DNA from: Rhodococcus triatomae
GTDB lineage: Bacteria > Actinomycetota > Actinomycetes > Mycobacteriales > Mycobacteriaceae
Direction of reading: 5' to 3'
Assembly: GCF_014217785.1 (NCBI RefSeq)
Contig: NZ_CP048814.1
Coordinates: 2,604,001 to 2,668,000, forward strand
DNA: 64,000 bases
Shown here: positions 33,620 through 41,221 of the stretch, piece by piece
Position numbering within the stretch: position 1 is the stretch's first letter
Layout of the letters: each line of letters starts with the position of its first letter
Notes under the pieces: model-generated
What the model saw: the letters and a program-made list of their open reading frames with translations, nothing else
What the model was told of the DNA's origin: nothing
Database searches by the model: none
Program-made: the position numbers and the translations under genes

Positions 33620-34795
33620 ATGACGACGACAGAAACGAGTAGGACAGAAACGATGGCATCGGGCACGAACGTGGATCAGAACACGTTGCGTCGCAGGGGA
33701 GTCGGGCTGATCGCCCACGATCCGGCGCGGGCGTGGCAGGGATACACCCTGTTCGCTCCGATCGCCGAACAGGGGCGGGTGTACCTGGTGGACATGGAGG
33801 GGCAGGTGGTGCACGAGTGGGACCTCCCCTACCCGCCCGGCAGACATGCCCGCCTGCTTCCCGACGGCAACCTCTTCTACCAGGGCAAGGACGTCGACGG
33901 ACCGACGTTGTTCCCGATCTGGGGCGTGTATCACGGTGGCGTGCTGGCCGAGGTCGCGCCGGACGGTTCGATCCTGCGCGAAGTGCGACATCCCTACCAC
34001 CACCACGATGCGGTCCTCCTCGCCAACGGAAATCTCGCGGTCCTCACCGTCGAGCGACTGGACGAGGCCACCGCACGTCGAGTGCGGGGCGGTGTCCCGG
34101 GTTCGGAGGCGCCGGACGGATCGATCTGGGCCGATGTGGTCGTCGAGATGACCTGGAGCGGAGACGTGGTGTGGCGATGGTCGGCGGCGGAGCGGCTGGC
34201 CTTCGAGGATGCGCCGCTCGACGCGCACTTCGCCCGCGAGCACTGGCCGATGGCGAACACGGTGAGTGAAACGTCGTCCGGAGACCTGTTGATCGGTTTC
34301 CGCAGTGCGTCCACCGTGGTGCGTGTCGCGCGGGCGACCGGAGACGTCGAGTGGCAGCTGTCCGCACCGGTCGTCTCCCAACAGCACTATCCGCACGAAC
34401 TCGACAACGGCAACATTCTGGTGTTCGACAACGGTAGTTTCCGCGATTCCGTGAGCTACCCGTACTCGCGCGCGGTGGAGGTGGATCCGGAAACGAACAC
34501 CGTGGTGTGGGATTACACCGACAACCCACCCCAGAACTTCTACAGCCCCTACATGTCCAGCGCCCAGAGACTTCCGAACGGCAACACCCTCATCACCGAA
34601 GGCTCGTTCGGCCGCATCTTCGAGGTGACGCCGGATCGCGAGGTGGTCTGGGAGTACGTGATCCCGTACTTCGGCAGTTTCGGTGCCGGTGTGGGACTCG
34701 ACTCGTCACAGGGCGCGAACAACTCGGTCTTCCGGGCGTACCGATACGGCCCCGAGGTGGTCGAGCGTCTGCGTGAGGGCGGCGCCCTGTCGTAA
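33620..34795 (+). CDS. Arylsulfotransferase (ASST)-like beta-propeller protein
   Basis: The 391-residue protein resembles the arylsulfotransferase family: repeated beta-propeller blades with a G-N-x-L motif (DGNLFYQGK, NGNLAVLTV, NGNILVFDNG, NGNTLITEG). A His-rich YHHHDAV segment (about residue 120) and HELDNGNILVFDNG are where the family places its catalytic histidines. PAPS-independent ASSTs move sulfate from one aryl sulfate to another phenol. I see no signal peptide, so it is probably cytoplasmic or exported by an unknown path. The ATG at 33620 was chosen; 31 more codons are open upstream. The importer beside it could supply an aryl sulfate or acceptor. Confidence 0.8.
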   Translation: MTTTETSRTETMASGTNVDQNTLRRRGVGLIAHDPARAWQGYTLFAPIAEQGRVYLVDMEGQVVHEWDLPYPPGRHARLLPDGNLFYQGKDVDGPTLFPIWGVYHGGVLAEVAPDGSILREVRHPYHHHDAVLLANGNLAVLTVERLDEATARRVRGGVPGSEAPDGSIWADVVVEMTWSGDVVWRWSAAERLAFEDAPLDAHFAREHWPMANTVSETSSGDLLIGFRSASTVVRVARATGDVEWQLSAPVVSQQHYPHELDNGNILVFDNGSFRDSVSYPYSRAVEVDPETNTVVWDYTDNPPQNFYSPYMSSAQRLPNGNTLITEGSFGRIFEVTPDREVVWEYVIPYFGSFGAGVGLDSSQGANNSVFRAYRYGPEVVERLREGGALS

Positions 34796-34807
34796 GCTCA
34801 GCTCGGT

Positions 34808-36073
34808 ATGAACCGGGTCTGGTGGGTGTGGGGAGTCGGCGTCTTCGCCTACGTCGTCGCGGTACTCCACCGCACCTCGTTCGGAGTGTCCGGTCTGGCG
34901 GCCTCGGAACGATTCTCGGCAGGACCCGGCGTGCTCTCGAGCTTCGTGGTCCTCCAGATCGTGGTCTATGCCGGAATGCAGATCCCGGCCGGCGTCCTGC
35001 TGGATCGCTTCGGCTCCCGCGCCATGATCTCCACCGGAGCCGTGGTGATGGCGTCCGGCCAGCTTGCCCTCGCTCTCACCGAGTCGCTGCCGGTCGCGAT
35101 CGCGGCCCGGGTGCTCGTCGGTGCCGGGGACGCCTTCACCTTCATCGCGGTGCTGCGGCTGGTTCCGCAATGGTTTGCACCGCGGCGCGTCCCCCTCGTG
35201 TCCCAGCTGACCGGTATCACCGGGCAGCTGGGACAGGTGCTCTCCGCCGTCCCGTTCACGATTCTGCTCGCCGATGCCGGGTGGACGACCGCGTACTCGT
35301 CGGCCGCGGCCCTCGGTGTACTGGCATTCGTGCTGTCTCTCGCGGTGGTGCGCAATTCGCCGCCCGGTCTGGCGGTGATCGCCGCACCGGCCGGCCTGCG
35401 TGAGGTGGGCCGTCAGGTGCGGGCGGTCTTCGCCAACCACGGGGCCCGCCTCGGATTCTTCACCCACATGGGCACCCAGTTCTCGATCACCACCTTCGCG
35501 CTTCTGTGGGGAGTCCCGTACCTCATGTCGGCGCAAGGCCTGTCTGCCACGGCGGCGGGCGCGTTGCTGTCGCTGTCGGTGGTGACAGCCATCACGTCGG
35601 GAATCGTCATCGGGATCCTCAGCGGTCGCTATCCGATGCGCCGGTCACTGATGGTGCTCACCGTGATGTCGAGCAGCGCGGTGATGTGGGCGGTCGTGCT
35701 CGCCTTGCCCGGCCCTGCGCCGATGTGGCTGCTGTGCCTGCTGGTGATCGTGATTTCGGTGGGAGGCCCGGGATCGATGATCGGCTTCGACTTCGCTCGC
35801 ATGATGGTGCCGTCGACGAGCATGGGCACAGCGCAGGGGCTGGTGAACAGCGGTGGGTTCCTCGCGACCCTGATCGTGCTCCAGTCGATGGGCCTGATTC
35901 TCGATGCGATGGGCGGTTACACGTTCGAGTCCTTCCGGGTCGCGTGGTGTGTCCAATATGTGATCTGGGCAATCGCCGTCACCGGAGTTCTGGTCTTCCG
36001 CCGCCGTGCACGGGCAGAAATGGGCGTCACCGTTCGCCCGCTGCGCGATGCCTGGCGCGACCGGCGCGGATAG
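34808..36073 (+). CDS. MFS transporter
   Basis: The 421-residue protein has about 12 membrane segments and motif A after segment 2 (LLDRFGSRAM). Segment 5 has the TGITGQLGQVLSAVPF pattern of small-metabolite carriers rather than drug pumps. It starts 12 bp after the arylsulfotransferase-like gene, so it is likely the last gene of that operon and may import or export the substrate or product. The exact ligand is unknown. Confidence 0.88.
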   Translation: MNRVWWVWGVGVFAYVVAVLHRTSFGVSGLAASERFSAGPGVLSSFVVLQIVVYAGMQIPAGVLLDRFGSRAMISTGAVVMASGQLALALTESLPVAIAARVLVGAGDAFTFIAVLRLVPQWFAPRRVPLVSQLTGITGQLGQVLSAVPFTILLADAGWTTAYSSAAALGVLAFVLSLAVVRNSPPGLAVIAAPAGLREVGRQVRAVFANHGARLGFFTHMGTQFSITTFALLWGVPYLMSAQGLSATAAGALLSLSVVTAITSGIVIGILSGRYPMRRSLMVLTVMSSSAVMWAVVLALPGPAPMWLLCLLVIVISVGGPGSMIGFDFARMMVPSTSMGTAQGLVNSGGFLATLIVLQSMGLILDAMGGYTFESFRVAWCVQYVIWAIAVTGVLVFRRRARAEMGVTVRPLRDAWRDRRG

Positions 36074-36469
36074 CCGCGGACCGAGCACGCGAGAGTCTCG
36101 GCGGGCATTCCTCACCCGCCCGGATATCCACGAATAGTGCTCTGCGGCAACTGATGTGACTTCTTCCGTCCGTGTCGTCGCAGTTCGCGGCGTTGCCGGA
36201 CGGGGACTGTGGGCGGCGCCTTCGGGGCGGGGGACCGGTGGCGTCCGGGACGGGGGTTCGAGCGACGTGAGAGTGATCTGGATCTCAGAAAGCCGGCTGG
36301 ATGTGGCCCTGGTCTCGATTCCTTGAAACCTCGCGACCTGCACCGTTACCTGGTTGTGACCCATTTGCGACGCGTTGGTGACCATCGAGGGAACATTCGC
36401 TTCCCCGGCAACACCCGCATCTCAGTTTCGGAAGGTCGATGACTCGGCCGAAATCTTGGAGCACGTCCC
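36074..36469. other. 396-bp intergenic region with regulatory repeats
   Basis: No convincing gene was seen. Near the MFS end a 6-bp hairpin (GGCGGG at 36100-36105 with CCCGCC at 36115-36120) may be a weak terminator. The middle is G-rich without clear symmetry. The last 140 bases carry a phased direct-repeat array, described separately, and lead to the TTG start of the secreted hydrolase. I looked for a c-di-AMP (ydaO) riboswitch, common before actinobacterial wall hydrolases, and could not fit its conserved core. Confidence 0.6.
36333..36383 (+). promoter_or_regulatory. Phased GTnACC direct repeats, possible MtrA box
   Basis: Copies of G(T/C)(T/G)AC(C/G) begin at 36333 (GCGACC), 36345 (GTTACC), 36356 (GTGACC), 36367 (GCGACG) and 36378 (GTGACC), that is 12, 11, 11 and 11 bp apart, one helical turn each. 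In Corynebacterium the response regulator MtrA binds 8-bp direct repeats separated by 3 bp and controls peptidoglycan hydrolase genes, which fits this position before a wall hydrolase. The assignment is inference. Confidence 0.5.
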
Positions 36470-37333
36470 TTGCACGTTTCAACATACGCACGTCGAATCG
36501 GTTTCGCCGCCGCGGCGACCACTGTCCTGGCCACCAGCAGCGCTGCTGTGGCACACGCCACTCCCGAGGCCGCGGCCACCGTCGGCCCCACCCTGCCGGC
36601 GGCGGCCTCCCTCGCCTCCCCGGCCCCGGCTGCTGCCCCCGCAGCCGCAGAACGGGGGGAGGCCCCGGTGACGAGCCCCTACGACCCGCGCCAGCTGCTC
36701 GTGGCGCTCACACTCCCCGGCCAGCAGGCCCGCGTTGCGGATGCTGCTGCCCAGGCCGAGCAGGCGGCGGCAGAAGCCGCCGAGGCGGAACCGGAGACGC
36801 CGACGTTCATCACGCCCGAGCAACTCGCCGCGATCGTGCCGCAGATTCCGGCGGACAAGCTGGCCACCTACGCGGCTCCGCTGAACGCCGCGATGGTCAG
36901 CGGGGGTATCGACAGCCCGATCCGCAAGGCGGCATTCGTCGCGCAGCTGCTCGTCGAGTCCGACTCGTTCCGTACCTTCGAGGAGTACGCGTCCGGTCGC
37001 GCCTACGAGGGCCGCGCCGATCTGGGCAACACCCAGCCGGGCGACGGTGAGCGCTACAAGGGCCGCGGCGCCATCCAGGTGACGGGCCGGCACAACTACG
37101 AGAGCGTGAGCCAGGCCACCGGTATCGACTTCGTCTCCCACCCCGAACTGGTCGCCGCGCCCGAGCACGCCTTCTCCACCGCGGTCTGGTACTGGACCTC
37201 GCGCAACCTCAACCAGGCTGCCGACAACGCCGGGATCGTGCGGGTGTCCGAGCTCGTCAACGGCGGGCACCACGGACTGGCCGAGCGCCTGGCCGGATTC
37301 CAGCGGGGCCTGGACGTCTTCTCCCGGATGTGA
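36470..37333 (+). CDS. Secreted GH19 chitinase-like wall hydrolase
   Basis: The 287-residue protein has a signal peptide (to about residue 30, AVAHA cleavage region), an Ala/Pro/Glu-rich linker to about 115 and a C-terminal domain of the GH19/lysozyme-like type. The domain shows LLVESDSFRTFEEYASG with a catalytic Glu, and RYKGRGAIQVTGRHNYESV, the segment shared by GH19 enzymes and phage endolysins. It most likely cleaves peptidoglycan outside the membrane. The start is a TTG with GGAG about ten bases before it. A phased repeat array upstream suggests control by a wall-stress regulator such as MtrA. Confidence 0.82.
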   Translation: MHVSTYARRIGFAAAATTVLATSSAAVAHATPEAAATVGPTLPAAASLASPAPAAAPAAAERGEAPVTSPYDPRQLLVALTLPGQQARVADAAAQAEQAAAEAAEAEPETPTFITPEQLAAIVPQIPADKLATYAAPLNAAMVSGGIDSPIRKAAFVAQLLVESDSFRTFEEYASGRAYEGRADLGNTQPGDGERYKGRGAIQVTGRHNYESVSQATGIDFVSHPELVAAPEHAFSTAVWYWTSRNLNQAADNAGIVRVSELVNGGHHGLAERLAGFQRGLDVFSRM

Positions 37334-37357
37334 CCCTGCGGCATCTCGGGTGGCAGC

Positions 37358-37744
37358 TCAGAAGCCGCGCAGCCGGTCGATCTCGCGGCGCTCGCGCTTG
37401 GTGGGACGTCCGGCGCCCCGGTCACGTACCGGAAGCGCCGCGAACAGCTCACGCGGCGGGGGCGGTGGCGTGTGGTCGGTGTAGCACTCGACGGCGACCG
37501 GAGCACCCACCCGCTTGGTGATCGTGCGGGTGACCGTCACGATCCGCTCGGTGCCCGCGCTGCGGATCCGCACCTCGTCGCCGGCCTTGACCGGCTGCGC
37601 AGGTTTCGCCGTCGCTCCGTTGACCCGGACGTGGCCGCCGCGGCATGCGGAGGCCGCAGCGGAACGGGTCTTGAACAAGCGCACCGCCCACGTCCAGCTG
37701 TCCACCCGGCTGGTAGCGGATTCAGGGGTTGCCACGTTCTCCAT
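37358..37744 (-). CDS. S4-domain RNA-binding protein (Hsp15-like)
   Basis: The 128-residue protein has an S4 domain (about residues 14-75, RVDSWTWAVRLFKTRSAA and CRGGHVRVNGATAKPAQPV) followed by a basic tail with RPTKRERREIDRL. It resembles Hsp15/HslR, which binds stalled 50S subunits with attached peptidyl-tRNA. Its ATG lies inside the 3' end of the upstream MFS gene (23-bp overlap), so it is probably translated from the same transcript. The initiation region is made of the same 15-bp repeats that encode the MFS tail. Confidence 0.88.
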   Translation of the reverse strand: MENVATPESATSRVDSWTWAVRLFKTRSAAASACRGGHVRVNGATAKPAQPVKAGDEVRIRSAGTERIVTVTRTITKRVGAPVAVECYTDHTPPPPPRELFAALPVRDRGAGRPTKRERREIDRLRGF

Positions 37745-39215
37745 GATATTGCGGATATTGCGGACCCGGATATTGCGGACCCGGGGCGACAGCCGGGCCG
37801 GTGACGTCGCAGCGGGGCACGGTCGCCACGGTGTCGTCCTCCGGCGGTGTCGCCGGATTGCGGATCAGCACGCCGGCCACCACGGCACCGACGGCGAGCA
37901 ACCCCACGCAGATCAGCATGGCAACCCGGAATCCGTGGCTGAACTGTTCCGACTGCCCGACGCCGATGCCGCTGATTCCGGCCAGCGCGGGCAGCGCCGC
38001 CACCGCGAGGAGCTGGCTGGTGCGCGCGATCGCGTTGTTGACACCGGACGCGATGCCCGACTGCACCACGGGAACCGAGCCGAGGACCGCGGCCGTCAAC
38101 GGCGCGACGAGTGCGGACAGCCCGAGACCGAAGACGAGCACGCCCGGCAACACGTCGATCACGTACGACGCATCCGGTCCGATCCGGAGCATCAACAGCA
38201 GTCCGGCGGCGGCGATTGCCGGGCCGACCGTCATCAGCAGCCGCGGCCCGTGGTGCTGGGCATAGCGACCGGCCCGGGCCGACAGGACCAGCATCAGCAG
38301 GGTGATGGGAATGGTGGCGGCGCCCGCCTCGATCGGTGAGTACCCGGCGACGATCTGCAACTGCATGAGCAGCAGGAAGAAGACTCCGCCGAGCGCCGCA
38401 TACACCGCGAACGTCACGAGGTTCGCGGCGGTGAACACGCGTGAACGGAACAGAGACGGCGGTACCAGTGCGTGCGGCGACGTACGCTCCACTTGGACGA
38501 ACACCGCCATCGCCAGCAGGCCCGCGACGGTGAACAGCGGACGAACCTCGATCAGCCCGTACGTGATCAGCCCCAGGCCCAGCACCGCCAGCACCGAGCC
38601 GACGACGTCCAGCTTGTCCGGGGCATCCGGATCGCGGCTCTCCGGAACGTGCCGCAACGCCACCCACACCACCACCACGGCGAGGGGCAGGTTCATCAGG
38701 AACACCGCGCGCCAGCCGACGGACTCGACGAGCCAGCCGCCGATCAGCGGGCCGATCGCGCTCGCGATACCGCCGAGCCCGGACCACAGCCCGATCGCGG
38801 CGCCCCGGTCGTCCTCCTGGATGCTCGCGTTGATGATCGCGAGGCTCCCGGGCGTCAGCAGGGCAGCCCCGACCCCCTGCAGCACACGCGCGACCACCAG
38901 CATCGTGACATCCGGGGCGAGCGCACACAGCGCCGACGCGACCGCGAACCAGACGGTGCCGATCACGAAGATCCGCCGACGGCCCATCCGGTCCCCGAGC
39001 GCGCCACCCAGCAGGATCAGCGCCGCCAACGCCAGGGTGTATCCGCTCAGGGTCCACTGCAGCCCGGACATCGACGCGCCCAGGTCCTCGCCGATGTGCG
39101 GGAGCGCGACGTTGACGATCGTTCCGTCCAGCATCGCCAGACTCGACCCCAGCACCGTGGCGGCGACCACCCACCGGCCGCGGCGCGAGTGCAGGGCGAG
39201 GCCGGGAGACGTCAT
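37722..39215 (-). CDS. MFS exporter, DHA2 (EmrB/QacA) type, with repeat-coded tail
   Basis: The 497-residue protein has about 14 membrane segments, motif A GDRMGRRRIF (about residue 80), RVLQGVGAALLTPG and the proline/glycine motif C region SAIGPLIGGWLV typical of DHA2 pumps. It probably exports drugs or other amphiphiles. The last 20 residues (GPQYPGPQYPQYHGERGNP region) are coded by 15-bp tandem repeats and are not expected in homologues. The gene overlaps the downstream S4 gene by 23 bp and is divergent from a methyltransferase gene. Confidence 0.88.
   Translation of the reverse strand: MTSPGLALHSRRGRWVVAATVLGSSLAMLDGTIVNVALPHIGEDLGASMSGLQWTLSGYTLALAALILLGGALGDRMGRRRIFVIGTVWFAVASALCALAPDVTMLVVARVLQGVGAALLTPGSLAIINASIQEDDRGAAIGLWSGLGGIASAIGPLIGGWLVESVGWRAVFLMNLPLAVVVVWVALRHVPESRDPDAPDKLDVVGSVLAVLGLGLITYGLIEVRPLFTVAGLLAMAVFVQVERTSPHALVPPSLFRSRVFTAANLVTFAVYAALGGVFFLLLMQLQIVAGYSPIEAGAATIPITLLMLVLSARAGRYAQHHGPRLLMTVGPAIAAAGLLLMLRIGPDASYVIDVLPGVLVFGLGLSALVAPLTAAVLGSVPVVQSGIASGVNNAIARTSQLLAVAALPALAGISGIGVGQSEQFSHGFRVAMLICVGLLAVGAVVAGVLIRNPATPPEDDTVATVPRCDVTGPAVAPGPQYPGPQYPQYHGERGNP
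37746..37784. repeat. 15-bp tandem repeat at the MFS/S4 overlap
   Basis: ATATTGCGGACCCGG is repeated perfectly at 37755-37769 and 37770-37784, after a 9-base partial copy at 37746. On the minus strand it encodes Gly-Pro-Gln-Tyr-Pro units at the MFS C-terminus and forms the region just upstream of the S4 start codon. Confidence 0.9.
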
Positions 39216-39342
39216 GGCACCATCGTGCTCCCCTCAGCGTGGGGGCGGGCGGGGTTTCCCTGCACGTGGGGCAGGGGCATGTGACGATGGAACGACGCCG
39301 AGAGCGAAGACACAGCAGCAGCGACGAGGTGGTGTCGAGCGA

Positions 39343-40176
39343 ATGATCGACAACCGAACGATCGACAACCGAACGATCGACGACCGAACGATCGACGACC
39401 GAACGATCGACAACGATGTCTACAACCGCACCGGGCAGACCTGGTGGTCCGAGGACAACCCGCTCAATCTTCTCCACGGCAGCCTCACTGCGGGCCGGTT
39501 CGCGTACTTCCGGTCGGTGCTGGATCGCCGGTGGGGTGTCGGGCACTCCGGCCGTCGCGCCCTCGACATCGGTTGTGGCGGAGGTTTTCTCGCAGAGCAG
39601 TTCGCGGGGCTGGGTGTGCGTGTCGTCGGCATCGACCCGTCCGGGGTGTCCCTGCGTGCCGCGCGGGCTCACGCCGGCGGGGACCTGCCGATCGACTACT
39701 GCCGGGCGGCAGGGGAGCGGCTCCCGGTCCCGGACGCGAGCTTCGACGTCGTCTACTGCTGTGACGTGCTCGAGCACGTCGAGGACCTCGGTGCCGTGCT
39801 CGCGGAGACCGCCAGGGTCCTGCGGCCGGGCGGCCTCTACTTCTTCGACACCATCAACCGCACCTTCGTGAGTCGTCTCGTCACCATTCGCCTGATGCAG
39901 GAGTGGCGTCTGACGAGGATGTTCGACACCCCGATTCACGACTGGTCGATGTACGTGCGGCCACGCGAACTCGAGACGATGTTGGACACGCACGGAATCG
40001 GCGTCGGAGAGGTCGTGGGGCTGGGGCCGCGGTCGTGGAACCCGATGCGCCTGGTCGACATGGCACGCGCCGCGCGCGGCCGGCTCGGCTACGGAGAGGT
40101 GAGCCGTCGCTTCGATTTCGGGCAGGTGCGCAGCACCGCGATCTCGTACATGGGGTACGGCGTGCGCGAGGGGTGA
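39343..40176 (+). CDS. UbiG-like class I SAM methyltransferase with repeat-coded N-terminus
   Basis: The 277-residue protein has SAM-binding motif I in ALDIGCGGGFLAEQ (about residue 76), the acidic VVGIDPS end of motif II, and a UbiG-like FDVVYCCDVLEHVED segment. The C-terminal part (FDTINRTFVS, YVRPRELETML) also follows the UbiG pattern. Actinobacteria here use menaquinone, so an O-methyltransferase on another small hydroxylated compound is more likely than ubiquinone synthesis. The first 25 residues are Ile-Asp-Asn/Asp-Arg-Thr repeats, coded by a 15-bp tandem array, and precede the conserved WWSEDNPLNLLH start of the fold. The initiation codon is uncertain; no good ribosome site precedes 39343. 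Confidence 0.82.
   Translation: MIDNRTIDNRTIDDRTIDDRTIDNDVYNRTGQTWWSEDNPLNLLHGSLTAGRFAYFRSVLDRRWGVGHSGRRALDIGCGGGFLAEQFAGLGVRVVGIDPSGVSLRAARAHAGGDLPIDYCRAAGERLPVPDASFDVVYCCDVLEHVEDLGAVLAETARVLRPGGLYFFDTINRTFVSRLVTIRLMQEWRLTRMFDTPIHDWSMYVRPRELETMLDTHGIGVGEVVGLGPRSWNPMRLVDMARAARGRLGYGEVSRRFDFGQVRSTAISYMGYGVREG
39346..39415 (+). repeat. 15-bp coding repeat at methyltransferase N-terminus
   Basis: Units ATCGACAACCGAACG start at 39346 and 39361, one-base variants at 39376 and 39391, and a 10-base partial copy at 39406. Each unit holds the palindrome CGATCG across its junction and encodes Ile-Asp-Asn/Asp-Arg-Thr. Changes in copy number keep the frame. Confidence 0.95.
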
Positions 40177-40284
40177 GTGCCGGGTCTCGCGCCACAGCCG
40201 CACACCGATTCTGCGAGCCTCGGCATGTCGTCTCGGCAAGTCGTTGTGCGGCTGCAGAATGCGCGTGCGGGGGTACGGAGACGA

Positions 40285-40318
40285 CGACGGCGCCCACGGA
40301 TCACCGTGGGCGCCGTCG
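40285..40318. terminator. Strong bidirectional hairpin terminator
   Basis: CGACGGCGCCCACGG pairs perfectly with 40304-40318 over a 4-base ATCA loop, a 15-bp stem between the converging methyltransferase and fadB2 genes. A second 10-bp inverted repeat (40195-40204 with 40245-40254) lies closer to the methyltransferase stop. Confidence 0.85.
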
Positions 40319-40360
40319 CTTCAGGATCGAGCTGGCCTCTGGAGACGCTGTCTCGGGAGG

Positions 40361-41221
40361 TCAGCTGTAGTCGTAGAAGCCCTTTCCGGACTTCTTGCCC
40401 AGGCGTCCCGCCTCGACCATGCGGCGCAGCAGCGCCGGAGGCGCGTAGTGCGGCTCGGCGAACTCGTCGTACAGCGACTGTGCGGCGTTGAGCGTGATGT
40501 CCAGCCCCACGGTGTCGATGAGCGTCAACGGGCCCATCGGGTACCCGGCGCCGCCCTTCATCGCCGCGTCGATGTCTTCCTTCGTCGCGTAACCCGATTC
40601 GAGCATCCGCACCGCGGACGTCAGGTACGGGATGAGCAGGGCGTTCACGATGAAGCCTGCCCGGTCCCCGGCCCGCACCGCGGTCTTGCCGAGCGTGTTC
40701 TTCACGTAGTCGTACACCGCCGTGGCGGCTTCTTCCTCGGTGGTCAGTGCCGAGATGACCTCGACCAGCGGCATGATCGGCACCGGATTGAAGAAGTGCA
40801 CGCCGACGACCTGACCGGGACGGTTCGTCGCCTGCGCCATCTTGATGACCGGGATCGACGACGTGTTGGTCGCCAGGATGCCGGACGGCTTCACGATGGT
40901 GTCGAGCTTGGCGAAGATGTCGGTCTTGATGGACTCGACCTCGGGGGCCGCCTCGATCACGAGGTCGCGGTCGGCGAGATCCTCCAGTTTCAGCGTCACC
41001 GTCACCCGGGCGAGCGCCGCGTCGGCATCCTCCTGGCTGAGCTTGCCGGCCTTGACGCCACGGCCGATCGACTTCTCGATCCGTGCCTTCGCCGCGTCCG
41101 CGAACTCCTGCTTGGTCTCGACGACGATGACCTCGCTGCCGGACTTGGCACAGACCTCGGCGATACCGGCACCCATGGTGCCGCCGCCGATAACTCCTAC
41201 TTTCTCCACAACTGTCCTCAC
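40361..41221 (-). CDS. fadB2: 3-hydroxybutyryl-CoA dehydrogenase
   Basis: The 286-residue NAD-dependent enzyme has the Rossmann motif GVIGGGTMGAGIAE, the catalytic His in VGVHFFNPVP (about residue 143) with the partner Glu in PLVEVI, and the C-terminal GYPMGPLTLIDTVGLD and GKKSGKGFYDY motifs. It matches mycobacterial FadB2 in length and motifs and should oxidise 3-hydroxybutyryl-CoA or run the reverse reduction. It is coupled to fadE25 by a GTGA overlap; a GTG four codons later is an alternative start. The two enzymes together can take a short acyl-CoA through two steps, with a hydratase supplied from elsewhere. Confidence 0.92.
   Translation of the reverse strand: MRTVVEKVGVIGGGTMGAGIAEVCAKSGSEVIVVETKQEFADAAKARIEKSIGRGVKAGKLSQEDADAALARVTVTLKLEDLADRDLVIEAAPEVESIKTDIFAKLDTIVKPSGILATNTSSIPVIKMAQATNRPGQVVGVHFFNPVPIMPLVEVISALTTEEEAATAVYDYVKNTLGKTAVRAGDRAGFIVNALLIPYLTSAVRMLESGYATKEDIDAAMKGGAGYPMGPLTLIDTVGLDITLNAAQSLYDEFAEPHYAPPALLRRMVEAGRLGKKSGKGFYDYS

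Noticed and set aside
36074-36469. c-di-AMP (ydaO) riboswitch before the secreted hydrolase
   Set aside because: The position is typical, but I could not align the conserved G-rich core and pseudoknot elements.
37537-40239. 900-codon frame across the MFS and methyltransferase genes
   Set aside because: It runs through two unrelated real genes in another frame and has no domain support.
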